Source of the DNA: Cheilinus undulatus
Lineage: Eukaryota > Chordata > Actinopteri > Labriformes > Labridae
NCBI RefSeq assembly: GCF_018320785.1
Contig: NC_054875.1
Location: forward strand, 28,587,157-28,651,156
Direction: 5' to 3'
Length of the DNA stretch: 64,000 bases
Below are positions 11,951 through 26,692 of the stretch, in pieces (the first letter of the stretch is position 1; each line of letters begins with the position of its first letter). Both the position numbers and the translations under genes were made by a program. Below the pieces are notes generated by a model. That model was not told the DNA's origin, searched no databases, and saw only the letters and a program-made list of their open reading frames with translations.

Positions 11951-13402
11951 GTTTTTTTTTTTTTAATAAAATTTTTTTACATATTAAAGTACAAGCAAAC
12001 AACTGATTGTGCCAGGGGATTCAAAAAACTCAGAAACGACAAAGAACAGGCAAAACAGAATACAAATCAAACATACAAAACAGAAATCAAAACAAAAAAC
12101 AAATGTAAAACTAACAAATGAAAGGATATACAATCATCGTCAATCTTTACAATACTTTTGGAAAATAACTTCAGTTTTAAGTGCCTTCTTGCTCTTAAGT
12201 CCTTCAATAGTTGTGAAATACAATCTCAGTTCATGCAGAAAACGTTCAAAGCTTGGTTTGGATTCTGTCCATTTCTTTTTTTGAATGTGAAATTTTCCTA
12301 GAAAAAGAAGAAGGTGTACAAAAAATATAAAGTCTTTCTCTTTCTCCTTGTCCTCAAAAAGAATAACCATATCCTTTTCTTGTAAGTGGATTGCTTGTCC
12401 AGTTTTTCTGTTGATGTAATTTTGAACATCCGTCCAGAATATTTTAGTATATACAAAATGATTAAACAAATGGGAGATCGTTTCTTCCTCAGTTCCACAA
12501 AAATCACAGAAATAATCAATATCAAGCTTAAATCTCTCTAGAGTTTTATTCAGACAGAATTTATCCCCACCTAGCCACACTTTTTCCAGTCAATTTCACC
12601 AAAACCTGAGGTCCAAAAGAATTTTGCTGAGGGTGCAGATACAGTATGTATGAGATTCCTGATGAATTTATTCAAGCATTTATTCTTAGTAATGTCATTT
12701 ACTCCGAGGAACAAACCGCTACTGAGTGGACTAGTCATAGAGATTTCACTTGTGGACCCTAAGCAATTGTAGCACGCTCCTCGATATGGCATCAAACACC
12801 ACTGCATATTCCTTTGGTGTGGTTGGTAGCCTGAACTTAGAGAGGAATTCATCATACAGTAGTAGATGTCCCTCAGTTTTCAAAAGTTGTTTAACTAAAA
12901 CAACGCCATTTTCAACCCATGTTTTATAACAGAGTGATCTATTTTTATATTGAATATTCCTGTTGTTCCAGATGTAATATCTTGTTGGTGAGAAGTTATG
13001 TATATACACCATTTTCCAGGACAGCAGAGCTTGTTTATGAAAGTTTGCTAATTTTACAGGTAATTTTTCAATCTTATAATCACATTTTAAAAGAAATTTT
13101 AGACCACCAACTGAGTGAAGGGAAAGCATTCCAAGTATAGTCTTCGTCTTTAATCAGATTAGTTAACCATTTTACTTTGAAAGTACATTTAATGTTTCAA
13201 AAATTAGGACCTCAAGTCCACCATCTCTTCCTGTATTAAAAATGATATTTTTTCTTAAATAATGACGTTTGTTCCTCCAAATAAAATTGAATAAAGTTTT
13301 ATCTAATTTTTGTGTATTAGCAGGCATTTCAAGTGCTAAAGACACATAGACAGCTCGAGATATCGACAGGCGGAGGATTAAAGCGGAGAATATAAGTGTC
13401 AT
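11951..13402 (-). mobile_element. 5'-truncated L1/Tx1-like LINE, ORF2 C-terminal fragment
   Basis: The minus strand encodes the C-terminal end of a LINE ORF2 downstream of the reverse transcriptase. Pieces are FNFIWRNKRHYLRKN (near 13290), FGEIDWKK with WLGGDKFCLNKTLERF (near 12590-12520), and a CDFCGTEEETISHLF zinc-knuckle-like segment (near 12490). The reading is spread over more than one frame, so it is a dead copy. Its 3' end coincides with a T-rich run at 11951-11962 on the plus strand, i.e. a poly(A) tail. The catalytic domains are absent. Confidence 0.75.
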
Positions 13403-13439
13403 ATTCTTTCATTATTAGTACGACTTTAGAATGTAACCT

Positions 13440-13640
13440 GAAGTAACCGTCACCCTTAAGTTGCACTAATGTACAATAGGTGGCGATATGCACACATGCA
13501 AACCGTCATAAGCCTAGAGAAGAAGAAGAAGATGCAACGTCATCAATATGCGCCTCTAAGCTGTTGGCCCAGTGATGCACGGGAGTTGGCGGTGCCGTTT
13601 CTGAACTTGATGAACTTGTTTTAACCTAAGAGCAGCTAAA
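13440..13640 (+). promoter_or_regulatory. Short mrps25 promoter/5' UTR interval
   Basis: About 200 bp between the LINE fragment and the mrps25 ATG must hold the promoter core and 5' UTR. It has a GAAGAA-rich stretch at 13520-13532 and higher GC content than its left flank, with no TATA box, as is usual for housekeeping genes. The transcription start is not determinable by eye. Confidence 0.4.
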
Positions 13641-15004
<1,364 letters not shown>

Positions 15005-15463
15005 GAAGCGCAGGAGGAGATGTGACTATTGTACATAAACTGGACATTGATATGACATTCTTAATGTCATACTTGATTTTGTAAAGTTGCATATTGGGAC
15101 TACCACACTGCATTTATGTGCATATACTGTATGTGCCTAAATGGACCCGACTATACATTGTGCATAGTGAGTTAATGGATTTAAGAATTGCTAGTTTCTC
15201 TTAAGCAACATGAACCTTCAACACAGGGTTTGTTTGGGTGGGCAAAACTCAACACACACGCCTGTTAAGACATGAATGGAGAACCTAAACACCTCCTTAG
15301 TGATCATATTTGCAACATTTAGACACCAGGATATACACAGAAAATCTGACTTTGAATTCATTACTTTTTTCAGGCCCACCTTCATTTTAAGACAGCATCA
15401 CATCTACAATTTCTGACCCGTTACAATAGCGACACAGTTTCTTATGTTTTGTGCTGATTGTTG

Positions 15464-15469
15464 AATAAA
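15464..15469 (+). terminator. Candidate polyadenylation signal of mrps25
   Basis: AATAAA lies 460 nt after the stop codon, in a transcript region with no other gene. It is the first canonical hexamer noted downstream. Confidence 0.5.
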
Positions 15470-15622
15470 AATGTGACAATATAGAAGAGAAAATGCTGGT
15501 AGTATTTCTTGTTGTAGTACACAAATTAAGCCTTGCTGAAGCATTTTGAGATTAGAATATGAGGGGAAAAAACTTTGGTTTGAAACCATAAGGTTGCTGA
15601 CAATGGAAGGTCTTCTCTTCTC

Positions 15623-15647
15623 TTTTTTTTTTTTTTTTTTTTTTTTT
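15623..15647. repeat. Poly(T) run
   Basis: About 25 consecutive T, a homopolymer in the mrps25-rbsn intergenic region, possibly the tail of a minus-oriented retroposon. Confidence 0.85.
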
Positions 15648-15944
15648 CCTCAGACGACCTAGAGTAGACACACAGCAGTCCTGAAGTACATTTTTAGTAG
15701 TTTTGCTTTTCAGCTGAAACTACAAAGTAGAACAGCATACATTTAGATTTTGAGAACAAAAATGACACAGCATTACTGCACATTTCAGGACACTTAAAAC
15801 ATTCTTTAATTCAGATTTTGATGCATGACCACTATACTGTTGCAGCTGATGAAAATAGCTGAGTATAGTTGAGCTATATTAATTTTAATAATTGCTGAGT
15901 TGTTAAAGGACATCACACGATTAACCTTTAAGAGGTCCTTTGAT

Positions 15945-16510
15945 ATTCCAACGCATTTGTCCCTCATGACAAAAAATGTCCACTTCCCAAAAACTGATGT
16001 AAAAATAATACATATTAATATTTATTCCACTTAAACAAGTCAGTCTTTTAGAACTACTTCAGCCTTAAATATATCAAATAATTATATTTTGTGGGGATTT
16101 TAACCCTTTAAAGGCCAGTATGTTTACATAATCATTTTTTATCAAAACAAAAAACTAAAAAAACTACCATTAAATACATTTCAAAGAGTAATTTATCATT
16201 ATTATCATCAGTGCCTGGGATGGGTCAATGATTGGCAGCAGCAATAAGTTTGATACATTATTAATTTTTCTATAGTGTCAGATTTTAAAAACTCTAAGTC
16301 CTAATGACAGAAAATGTCAGCTTCCCATAAACTGCTGTAATTTTTTTTTCCCCTATTTTAAATGAGTAAATCTTTTAAACTACTTAAGGCTGAAATACAT
16401 ATCAAGTATTAATTACATTTTGGGGATTTTAACCCATTTAAGGACAATATGTTTATGCTTTTCTGCTTTTAACAGAACAAAATCCCCAAAAATCTAATAA
16501 AATACAAACA
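15945..16510. repeat. Direct repeat of ~200 bp, two diverged copies ~345 bp apart
   Basis: Copy 1 (about 15950-16165) and copy 2 (about 16295-16500) share in order: atgaca-aaaatgtc, cttccca-aaactg, aactactt, and ggggattttaaccc followed by atatgttta or gtatgttta. Probably part of one decayed element. No coding capacity. Confidence 0.65.
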
Positions 16511-16518
16511 CTCCTTTT

Positions 16519-16519
<1 letters not shown>

Positions 16520-16552
<33 letters not shown>
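16520..16552. repeat. (AC)n microsatellite
   Basis: About 16 uninterrupted AC dinucleotides. Confidence 0.97.
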
Positions 16553-16553
<1 letters not shown>

Positions 16554-16886
16554 GTTGTCCAACATCCATAGCGACACATACTTATGGTTTCAGCAGCAAG
16601 GTACCCTGGCAGAAAACGGTAAAACGTGGGAAATTTGGCAGCATGCTTTGGATAGGAAAAGTAGTGCCATCTGCAGGACAAATTTAAAATTCAAAATTGA
16701 AAGCCAGTAGTCTGAAATAAAATGTTAACATAAAGAATGCATTAGTTTATGTTAAAATAAATGAGGGATCAAAAATGGCATTTTCAATGGTTTTCAATGG
16801 GACAATTTTGTTGTTAGGATCAAATATGTCCATTTTTGTTTAGGTTTTCCTTTTTTGGCTAATTTAAGAAACTGAGACAACAATTT

Positions 16887-16910
16887 AAAAAAAAAAAAAT
16901 AAATAAATAA

Positions 16911-16962
<52 letters not shown>

Positions 16963-16964
16963 CT
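16887..16964. repeat. Poly(A), (AAAT)n and (AT)n compound microsatellite
   Basis: A run of A, then a few aaat units, then about 24 AT dinucleotides with one interruption. Expected to be unstable in length. Confidence 0.95.
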
Positions 16965-19516
16965 CCTCTGGCAAATTCCAGCCATACTCATGCAACATAG
17001 CCAATATGGCTTGAAAATAAGAAACTGAAGGGCCTCATAAGGGTTGAAATATAAATCAAAATCTAATTACAACCTTGTTTGTAGAATACACAAATTTAAA
17101 AAAGCAACAAAATTTAAGACCTCATAGTCATGCATTTAAGACTTTAAAATACTTTTTGAAAGCCTTAGTTTTGGCTAAATGGATAGATCAACTTTTAAAA
17201 CTTTTAAAGACCTCATGAACACCCAAGATCAAGTTCACAATGATATTATTAAAAAAACAGCCACGTAGTTTACAAAAACAAGGCACACAAACAATTAGCA
17301 CAGCATTTTTTTATTGGTGCAGAGATGATGTTAATAAAATTATCTGTCAAATTTCTCGTTTTGCCATTATTTAACCTGCATCAGTGTTTTTGGCTAAAAT
17401 CAACTGCTAGTAGACATTAAGAAGCTCTTCAGGTAATTTGAAAATGTGAAAACATTTACAGTGTGACATGTTTTGTTTAAAATTAGATGTGGATGTCAAA
17501 GATAAGCACTTTAAGATCAATAGACATCACAAAACACTTAACATCATTGAAGAGAAATACAGACATTCCAAATTAAAGGAAAGCACTATGATAAATTCAT
17601 GTCTGGACTTAGCAGCACTGTTAGTGATAATACTTGCTGGCATTTATGAATGTAGTGTTAATTTATGACAAAGAAAGACTTGAATGTTGCTGTGACCTAT
17701 GTAGTAAGCTGATCTTAACAAAGTTAGGAACAAATACTTGAACACAGGAATTTTAGTGGTGTATTTTTTGCAAACAGTGTGTCTTGGCAAATAGTATTAA
17801 GTCCATGGTGACTGTAGGGTGGATGAACTTACATTTAACTTAAAACAGACTTCAGAAACATACAGATCTTTTCCAACAGCCTTAAACAAGTGCTAATGTA
17901 TTCACCAAAATGCATAAAAAAAGAAAGCGGGAGGAAACACAGGGCCGCTTGTTCTATTGGAAGACCAGCAGCAAACAGCACTTAAAATACAGACACATGA
18001 AGCATGCAACACCAGTGCTCTGTTGCTTCAGTAGTGCCACTGTAAACACTAAGATCACAACGTTTAGGGGCTTCACAGTAGCGCATGGAGAATGTTGTGA
18101 ACTTGGCATACTCTAGCATCATTAGTTAGTAAAAAGGGCAGCCATGCCAATACAACAAAGAAAAGATTCACAAAAATAGACTAATCAACCGGATAAGGTT
18201 AAATTTAGACTTTGATCTAAACCATGCAGGTGGACAGAGATTGGTTAAGCTCATTCTGAGAAAACAAAATTACTTACAGAGATACCTGTTCAGTTGCTGT
18301 TAATAGTGTTATTTGTATGTGTTATTTGTTTTAAATGGTATTATGAAAGACTGCAAGATTTTCCTGTAATATACTTTTGATTTCCCTTCTCTGTCCCACC
18401 ATACACACCTGTGCAGCAAAAAATAATGATCAGTTCATTTTAACAGAAGACCACCACATATGGGCGTACATGTTTACTCTCTTTACTATCTAATTTATTT
18501 ATCAGATGGTGGTCGTCTCTGATAAAGAGTGAAACCCTGTGTTTTTCACAAATAAAGTCACAACACTTTTATTTCACTATCAGTGAAAGGAAAGGGAACC
18601 ATGGATTTTACATTCCACATTGCTAAGCAAGATGCCACTAGAGCTGGCTTCTGCTTCTGTGAAGACTGCAAGTTTAAAATGTAGTACATAAAGGTCCTGT
18701 TGTTTAGTCGGCATAATTGGATGTCAGCAAGATATATCCCGCCTCGTGATCAATCTTTCATCCATCTGCTTTATGGATTATGAAAACACCACGATTTGAC
18801 AAGGAAGAACGTAGGCTGAAAGGCAGATCATTTCTGATTTTGCTGCCTTGTTTGGATCTGCAAGTCCTGCGGTTTATAAAAGTGCAATGTACATGGGCTA
18901 AGCACATTAAACTCTGCTAGATTAAAAAAAAAAAGAGGAAAATCTTGCTAGAAATAGTTTTCATGAAACATGGATAAAGAAATGTGCAACATTTACTTCA
19001 TGGCTTCAATTTGTTTTACCTCTGCTTCTATGACTTTTTTATAGTTTCTGCCAGAGATCCAAATTATTTATCCTGACTTCCAATAGGCCAGAGCTAAACT
19101 TGTAAAAACATCTGACTGTCCCATAAAAACTATTTTTCAATGACAGTGATCTTTCTCCCATTGTTCACTTTTGCACAAATTCAGAGTAAATGCATTCGGC
19201 AACATGCCTGTTCAGTACAAATAGATTTTCTCTCACGGTGCTTTTACTTTGTGCATGCTGGAATCTGTACCGGCGCTTTGCAGTTCCTTTCAGAATAAGT
19301 AGTTTATCAAGATGTTTTTTTTTTTAATGGAAATGAATTAAGAGTCATTCCAGACTACTAAACTCCAAAATATATTACATTGTGGGAATAACCTAATCTT
19401 TCTGTGGTGCTGCAGACCTCGCCCACACTAGAATTGGTGGGCTCATCAGTCAAGTGAGAAAGTCAGGCAGGACTTGTAAGTAGCTGGGGATTTGGGAGGA
19501 CCATGATGGATAGGTG
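16965..19516. other. mrps25-rbsn intergenic region and likely rbsn 3' UTR
   Basis: AT-rich sequence with no supported reading frame. The part next to 19516 is expected to be the 3' UTR of rbsn; an AATAAA-type signal on the minus strand is seen near 18560. Nothing else was recognised. Confidence 0.5.
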
Positions 19517-22500
19517 TCAGTGCTTTTTTCTCTTCTGTTCTTGTAGGGTGTGCAGAAGCTCTCTCAGGTTCTCTGACAGCAGTTCGACCTCATCCAGACG
19601 GCCGCTGAGCTTGGCGTCGAAAATGTACGCTCTAATGTTGTCAATCTGCTGTAGCAGCAGTTCCTCCTCTATCATGTCCACATCGGGCAAAACCTCGTCA
19701 TCATCCCCGTCAAATGGGTTGGTTGAGACTTCTGGGGAATCACCAGAGGCCTCCAGGAAAGGATTACCTGCATCAGTATCCTCCTCCTCTTCAAATGGGT
19801 TGCCAGGTATGGCGTTACCCTGTTTATCCTCTTCTACATCTTCATCCTCATCAAATGGATTATATTCTTTCTTCCCATTGGTTTCCTCTTGGTTCTCCTT
19901 CTTGATGTCCTCAAAGAAAGGGTTGGATGGATCCTCTTCAACGGGTGTGCTGTCCTCTTCATCAAAAGGGTTAAGGGATGTGCTGTTCTGTCCTTCGCCA
20001 CCAGGGGGGGTTACACGCCCACCCAAGCTTCTCAACCGGGGAGGTGACTCTTCCTGGCTTGTGAGTGCAGGGAATGCTCTGAGAGATGATGGACTCCTCT
20101 CAGCTTTAGGAGTCAGCTCCTCTGCAGTGTCTTTATCTTCTTGGAAGCTGCCTGCTGGACTGATATCCAGAGACCTCTCCCAGGTTGAGGGCTGGGTTGA
20201 GCCTACAGCTGGGCCCCAGTGCTCCCTCTCCTCCCTTTCTCGGGCTTCAAGACGCTGGAGCTCGCTTTGCTGCAGGCTCTCCTCTTGAGCAAGCTTCTGG
20301 GAGAGTGTGATGGCCAGGCTGGTCTGCTGCTGGTCGTACTCATCCTGCAGCTGACGCAAGTTCTCCTCCAACATGGCTACCTCGTCTGCCCTCTGGGCCT
20401 CCCGGGCCTGACGAAGAAATGACTGAATGTTCTCAATCTGCTGTAGGAGGGGATCCTCCAGCTCTGTGCGTGCATGGGCAGAGTCTGCCGAGGGCAGCCA
20501 ACCACCAGCTTTTGTCATGCGTGGAGCTCTGGGGGCCTGTGGCAGTTCTCCATTTAGGTTTGGAGATGGACGGTGTCGCTCAGACTCCTGCCTCCTCTTC
20601 AGGGCCTCCTGTGCTGCCTGTTTGGCAATGAAATCCCAGACATGTAAACATTTAGAAGCCTGCTGCTCCTATTCAAAAAAATCAACATAAAAGTAAGGGT
20701 ATAAAATCTCACCAGTCTCTCCTGTTGGAGTCTCTTCTCTTGCTCTTGTTTCCTCTTTTCTTTCAGCTCTTCATATTTCTCCTTTGTGGGTAAAGACATG
20801 AGACCTAACAGCTTCTCCTGAAACAGGTGAGACACAAGTTATGAGTGAAGTCAAAGGTGAAAGACATGCAAAATAATGACTGATTGGAAAATAAACTGTA
20901 AAGCCCCAATTAGAATTTGTTCCTGCAGAGGGGTTGGAAGAAATTTTAATATAATATGTATTGCTCTGATTTAAAATAGTGGAAAGTATATGTCAAAGAT
21001 TTTTTATCGTGATCCCTGTAATAATTACAGCATTATCCAGTCTGGAGAGGAAATCTATCCAATGAAGTACAAAAGTAGAATACAAAACGGGAATTTAGGG
21101 AAAGGACCCTACATCTTCATTGAATTAGCTAATGTTACAGGTGGTCCTGCTACAGGACTTCTCCTTGTGTAGATAAACTGATTTGAACAGCATGTAATTC
21201 ACAATGTTGCGGATAGCTTCCTTTCATGCTGTAAAAGCCGGACATATTTCAAAAAGATTAGAACTTATCTGACCAAGATGCAGAAAAATATGAGTAAATA
21301 ATATTCAGCTTGTGCAGCTTAACACTGGGCTGAAATGCAGATGTTAAATTCTGTTCATAAAGTGCATATGTCTTTTTCTAAGCTTAGAATTGTTTGAACT
21401 TGGGCTCACCTGGACGAATAATGTGGCTGTATAGCGAACCATCCTTTGCAGCTGGAGGGCCTTTGGATGTGGTGGTGGATCATCTTTTGCATTTAGTGTT
21501 AAAATCTTCTTACTGAGAAGAAACAAGAAACCCAATTTAATAATACAAACATGAAAGATGACTTCTGCTCAGTCCTGAAGTACTTATTTAGAGTTGACAG
21601 CTACCTCAGGGCATCGATAAGTTCGTAGTATTTCTGTACTTCCAGTCTCAGACCACCAGCAGTGTCAAGGTTGTACGTGGTTTCACCAGCACTGTGAAAA
21701 AATCAGAATTTTAATCTAAAGGCCCAAAGATGAGGTGTCTCTCACAGATTTATAAACTTTACATCTTTTTGTTTTAAGCTTACTTAAGAGACTCAGCCAT
21801 TCTGATGTATTCTGGAGCCTTTTCATCCACTTTCTCCATGCACATCCTCAGCCTCTGGCAGGAAGAGAAGTTTCAAGCAAGCAATCGATAAGAAATCCCA
21901 CAGTTCAAATACTGGAAGGATACACCTGTGTAAACTTTAGACAGCTTGAAAAGAAAACACACACATTCATCTGCTTTTCTAGTGGAAGCAGAATAAGAGA
22001 AAGAAAGTACAGTTGTATGTACCAACCTCATAAAGTTTTACTACATCCGGTACACGGTCCTTCTCCTCCAACTTCTGCTGTCTCTTCAGCAGTGTGTCCA
22101 TACAGTGGTGGCAGCAGCGAATCTTCTCGTCATCCTTCTCCTCCAGCATGGAGGTTACACTGCTCAGGCTGCTAATGCTGCCTCTCCTGGAGCCCATCCC
22201 ACCACCTCCACCCACTGCTGGGGGAGACTGGGAGTGACCTGGGCTTCCAGTTACAGACAGAGCTTCTCTTGTTCCACTGATCAGCTTTTCTGTTGAAAGA
22301 AAAAAGGCTGAATTTTACAGAGCTGAAAGAAAGCTAGACTTTAACTACATAGATGACGGTGTGCTCTACATGGAAAAGCATTTATCTGCATACGTACGGG
22401 CGAGAGGTAAAGGGACAAACTCCATGCACCTCCTGCACATGATGGACCCACAGAGACGGCAGTGGTGTCGCCTGTTCCGGATGTTGAACTTGTTTCCGCA

Positions 22501-24657
22501 GTCAGGACAGAATGGGACATCCGAGTCATTCACCCACGACACCACTGACTTCTCAATGGCTGTAATGTGGGATCAAGTATCATTATTATTCTTTAATGCT
22601 GGACACATCCTAATAAATACAACAAGGTCAATCAGACTTGAAAAATAACAGACATAGACAAACCTCTTATTTTAGCTGCATCTGAATTGATCCTGTCAAA
22701 TGATATCAACTGAAATACAAGATGGAAAAGTTGAGCTCATTGTAAGTGTGATTTCAACAGGAAAAAATAATTATTTTATCTTTGTCATTATGAGCAAACC
22801 TTTTCTAGTCTGATGATAAGCTTGTTAACTTCAATAACATAGTGATCTATCCTGGCTGCCCGGTGTTTTTTAAAGAAATCCACATGATTTCTGGTTGCCC
22901 CTACAAAAGACAAAGAAAAAAAGTGTAAGGGGGCAGCATGTAGTTGCTGCTTAATAACATTTTTATTTATAATTATTATTAATTATTTAATTTCACACAT
23001 GTGGCAATAATCTCACCAAGTTCTTGAGGCTCCCACATGTAGGGGTCCACTCCACCATAGTAGAAGGACTCATAAGTGCCTGTATCTGGTCTGTCTTCTC
23101 CGTCCCGTTTCAAAAGCTTGTCTTTGGCTTTTTTTGCCTTCTGAACCAAACCTGTGCAAACAGACAATGAGGCCACAGCTTTCTCTTTGTGTGGAAAATA
23201 CAGAAAATATACAGCTCAAACACATGCTGATTATCTATAAAGAATCTCTCTCTATTGCTAATTTGGACAGTAATGCTCATTGATGTGGATCCATAAATGA
23301 CTGGTTGATCAGACATCCAATCAACTCAATATAAAGTAAAAATATCAATCTATCATCTTTAAGCTTTGGAAATTTCTCCTGCATGCCTGCTGACTGTTTC
23401 CACCCACCTGGGCATTGTCCTAAACTTTCAGACAAGCTAGAGATGAACAGGCAGTTGCTAACAGCTAGTAGCCCAGATTATGGGGATGAAGAAGATTCCA
23501 CACCTCTCTCAGCTGTGTAGAAATATTTTGGACAGGTTACACTAGGGCGGGTTACACCTTTTTTGCTGATCATGTTTGCATTTTTAAGTCATGTATGATC
23601 ATTCATTGATCAAAAAACACACACACACAATCTCCCCTCACTATTTACCCATGGATTACATAGTGCAAGTTGTATTCAATATAGGCTCTGCAGCCAAACA
23701 GAGAGGGAAAAGTCCACTGCTGCATGCCTCCCCAGATGCGCTGATTGTAGTCTAGTGTCTCACAATAATTTAAAAATATTATTGCATATTGATCGCAGGC
23801 TCCTGAATAAAACTGAATCGAAATGGTGTCATAGCAGATTTTGTGATATAGAAGATATTGTATTGTTATCTATAAAATTGATATATCATATCGTGTTTTG
23901 GTATCATAATATATTATATCATGACAAAACTGATGACTTACACCCCTATTAATATAAGCGTCATGTGCAAATATAATTTTTATTTATTATAACGTAGTAT
24001 TATCAGTGTGGTCACTACCTAGAGCTTCTGTAACAGAGGGACCTGAAATGCCAATAATACTGTCAATAATGCCACAACTATCATACTGCCTTACTCTGGA
24101 ACTTATCCTACTTCTTTTATACTTATTTAATACTTTCTATTACACTTTTAAAAGATGGTTTTTAATTTTATTTTTCTGTACTGTGATGTTGGAGCAACCT
24201 CGCACAAGAAGTTTCTTGGGATTAAATTAAGTTCTCTTTTATGTTTTTCATGTTGAGCCGCATTATCAGTCTAAACAACACACAATAGACCTTGTTCATC
24301 ATGCAAGTTGCAGCAGAAAAGTTGCCAGTTGCCAATGCACTGTCCTTAAATTCAATTAGAAGGAACTCCTTAAACTGTTGCAGCAAAGTCATGCAGTCCT
24401 TTTACTGAGCCAAAATGTACATAAATGTTTGTGTGTGATTGAATACAAAAATTAAATGCCACTTTAACATAAGTAAAAAAATCATAGAACTTACTTTTGA
24501 GTTGCCCCCTCACATGGCGGTCTTCCCCAGAATGCTCTTCTTCATAGTGGTCTTGGAGTTGGTAGAATGACTGAAGGTCCTTCAGACACAGAGGGCAAAG
24601 AAAGCCCTCCTTCACTTCACCTGTACCCTCAAAGGGGGATGGATAACTTGAGGCCAT
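19517..24657 (-). CDS. rbsn: Rabenosyn-5 (RBSN), FYVE-type early endosome Rab4/Rab5 effector
   Basis: Early-endosomal effector that binds PI3P, Rab5 and Rab4 and directs fusion and recycling. Eleven coding exons: 24657-24495, 23151-23017, 22900-22800, 22709-22664, 22559-22398, 22289-22027, 21854-21784, 21691-21605, 21512-21410, 20817-20713 and 20668-19517. Total 2388 nt, 795 residues (human about 784). Residues 21-42 form a C2H2 finger (C21, C24, H37, H42). FYVE spans about 157-270 with WVND (157-160) and RRHHCR (178-183) and later CHHC cysteines (262, 265). Six NPF motifs (645, 661, 682, 702, 714, 729) would bind EHD proteins. Two similar coiled segments, LLQQIENI (about 486) and LLQQIDNI (about 751), match the Rab4- and Rab5-binding regions. 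No breaks seen. Confidence 0.97.
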
Positions 24658-24782
24658 GATAGTGGTTGACCGTGTTGTTTGAAAAGAGATGCAAGGTGGA
24701 CGATTCCTACTGTTATGCACATGTCATGGAGTGTGCATCACCTCCCATAATAGCCCCATCATGCCAAAGAGTCTCATGGACC
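24658..24782 (-). other. rbsn 5' UTR part of the first coding exon
   Basis: A good acceptor (minus strand, ctcttcag before GGTCC) places the exon start at about 24782. The untranslated 125 nt hold several upstream ATGs, so leader reading frames may affect translation. The annotated start matches the conserved MASSYP N-terminus. Confidence 0.6.
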
Positions 24783-25654
24783 CTGAAGAGCAAAGCAAAA
24801 AAGATACCTTAAAAAACACCCCATACATGCAGTTACAGCTATCTTGGCATTAGGATTTGAACTAACGCAGATTTAAGCATAATTTATACCTTGTATGTTT
24901 TTTAAGCAAAACTGGGAACGCTGCATCACTACATGCAGAGAGATAACACGTCAAAATCAGGGGGGTCAAAGTATTAAATGGTGTTAAAATATCTAAAAGA
25001 TACATCGTAAAAATACAACATTTCTTAGTTTGTATATGAGAACATATTCTGCTTTTACTTACAGAACATTCATTTAAATTGTATCCTCAAGTAAATCAGT
25101 TCAAATTTACACCCATTCAAGCTCCTTAGTGGAAGCAGACTTTGAAAGAGGAGCTGGCAAGCTAACCTTAAAGCAGATACTTTTCCGGGTGATTAAGTGA
25201 AAAAATTAAATATTTACAATGATTGGGACAAGTAGTCGTGACATACAGTTTCTGAATCTTGTGCATGCAAGAATGAACGAAAACAAGACTTTTAAGGTGC
25301 ACTTTTATCACCAGATTAAGTGAGCTAAGTTGCTACACACCTTAACCTAACTGGGCTCTTCTATCGTTACCAAAGCCATTCATTCAGGACAAAGCTGGCA
25401 GACACGAACTCATTATAATGACGCAACATCAGTACGTTCAAACATTATCTAATTGTTTGTATATCATTTAAGCAATGGCTACTGTTACCTTGTTTATATT
25501 TTGGCTAACGATAGCCGCTGCTACACTTAACGGACTGCGACGTTAGCTCAAGAATGCTAGCAGCAGGTCTCGCCTCTTTAGCCATCGTCTGTCCAATCTG
25601 ATGTTTCCCACTTTGCTACGGTAACTTTAAACAGCATAAAATAAAGAGACTTAC

Positions 25655-25800
25655 CCAGCTACTGACGTGTTTGACTGATTACAGTAGGAAGTTAATTCTT
25701 AAACGCGTGGCTTAAAGTAGTGCTTCTTCTTTTTGACAGCTCGACAACACCAGCTGCAGAAACAGCAGCCCAACCTGATCATGTGATTAGCATCCAGTCT
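25655..25800 (-). promoter_or_regulatory. Likely rbsn noncoding first exon and promoter
   Basis: A donor (GTAAGT on the minus strand at 25654-25649) ends a candidate leader exon at 25655. Upstream DNA to about 25860 is locally GC- and CpG-richer than the surroundings, as for a housekeeping promoter. No TATA box recognised. Confidence 0.5.
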
Positions 25801-26687
25801 CTACGGGACGAAAAGAGGGACAAACGACACGAAACACGCACGATCCATGCCTTCTCGAGGAAATATTGCACTACTCCACAATAACTCTTATTTTCTTCTT
25901 CTTCCTGAACGTTTAAACGTAAATTTGATCCCTAAATTGGAAGTGTTGCCTCCTGCTGAGTAAATTCATGCTCAATGCACATTTCCAAAAGCGCGCAACC
26001 TGTTCAGAAGCGCACATTCAACCGCACAAAAACATTATGCTGTCGGTTAATGTGTAGAAATCACACGTGCTTTTTCTCATGCTGTTGGAGCTCTTGGCTC
26101 CTTGGTTGTTCAAAAGTTTACCGGTAGTTTATGTTATTTTTCATGGAACTAATCGCAAAAATCTGTGACATTTTAACATGAAAGGTGCACATAAACCTTG
26201 TAATATCCTATGACTTTAACTAAAAGTGTTAAATTTAAATTTAACCCTATGTACTGAGAAGTTTCTAGGGCTTATGATTTGAGACAATATTCCAATTGCA
26301 TTTTCCCAATATTTCGTTTACAATTTAACATGAAATTAGTCTTAATAATATGCTTCAGCAAACATAAATTCTGTTTACCAAAACAAAATTAGATATATTA
26401 GACATTAACTGTTCTTTCCTCTAAGCCTGGCATAGATTTTAGGATGGCATAACATGATGAATGGATCAATATGAATTACAAATCTTATTTATCTAATTTG
26501 ATCACAGTAGTAAATTTGCTGATTTCCTTTAACTTAAAGCCTTGTAGCAGTAACCATAAAAACTAGGGCTGAACAATTTTGAAAACATTTCTAACTGTGA
26601 TTATTTTGACTCCTACTGCAGATGCAATGTGAAGTATTGTATTGAAGGAAATGAGCATTTTTTATGTCATTCTCGTTTAAAATAAGA
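25801..26687. other. Intergenic, no recognised feature
   Basis: AT-rich sequence upstream of rbsn with no reading frame, RNA or clear repeat boundary that I can support. Confidence 0.4.
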
Positions 26688-26692
26688 AAACT

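Noticed and set aside
23740-23960. AT-rich tract with atatcatat words in an rbsn intron, possibly an old hAT fragment
   Set aside because: No ends or duplication could be identified, so the class is not supportable.
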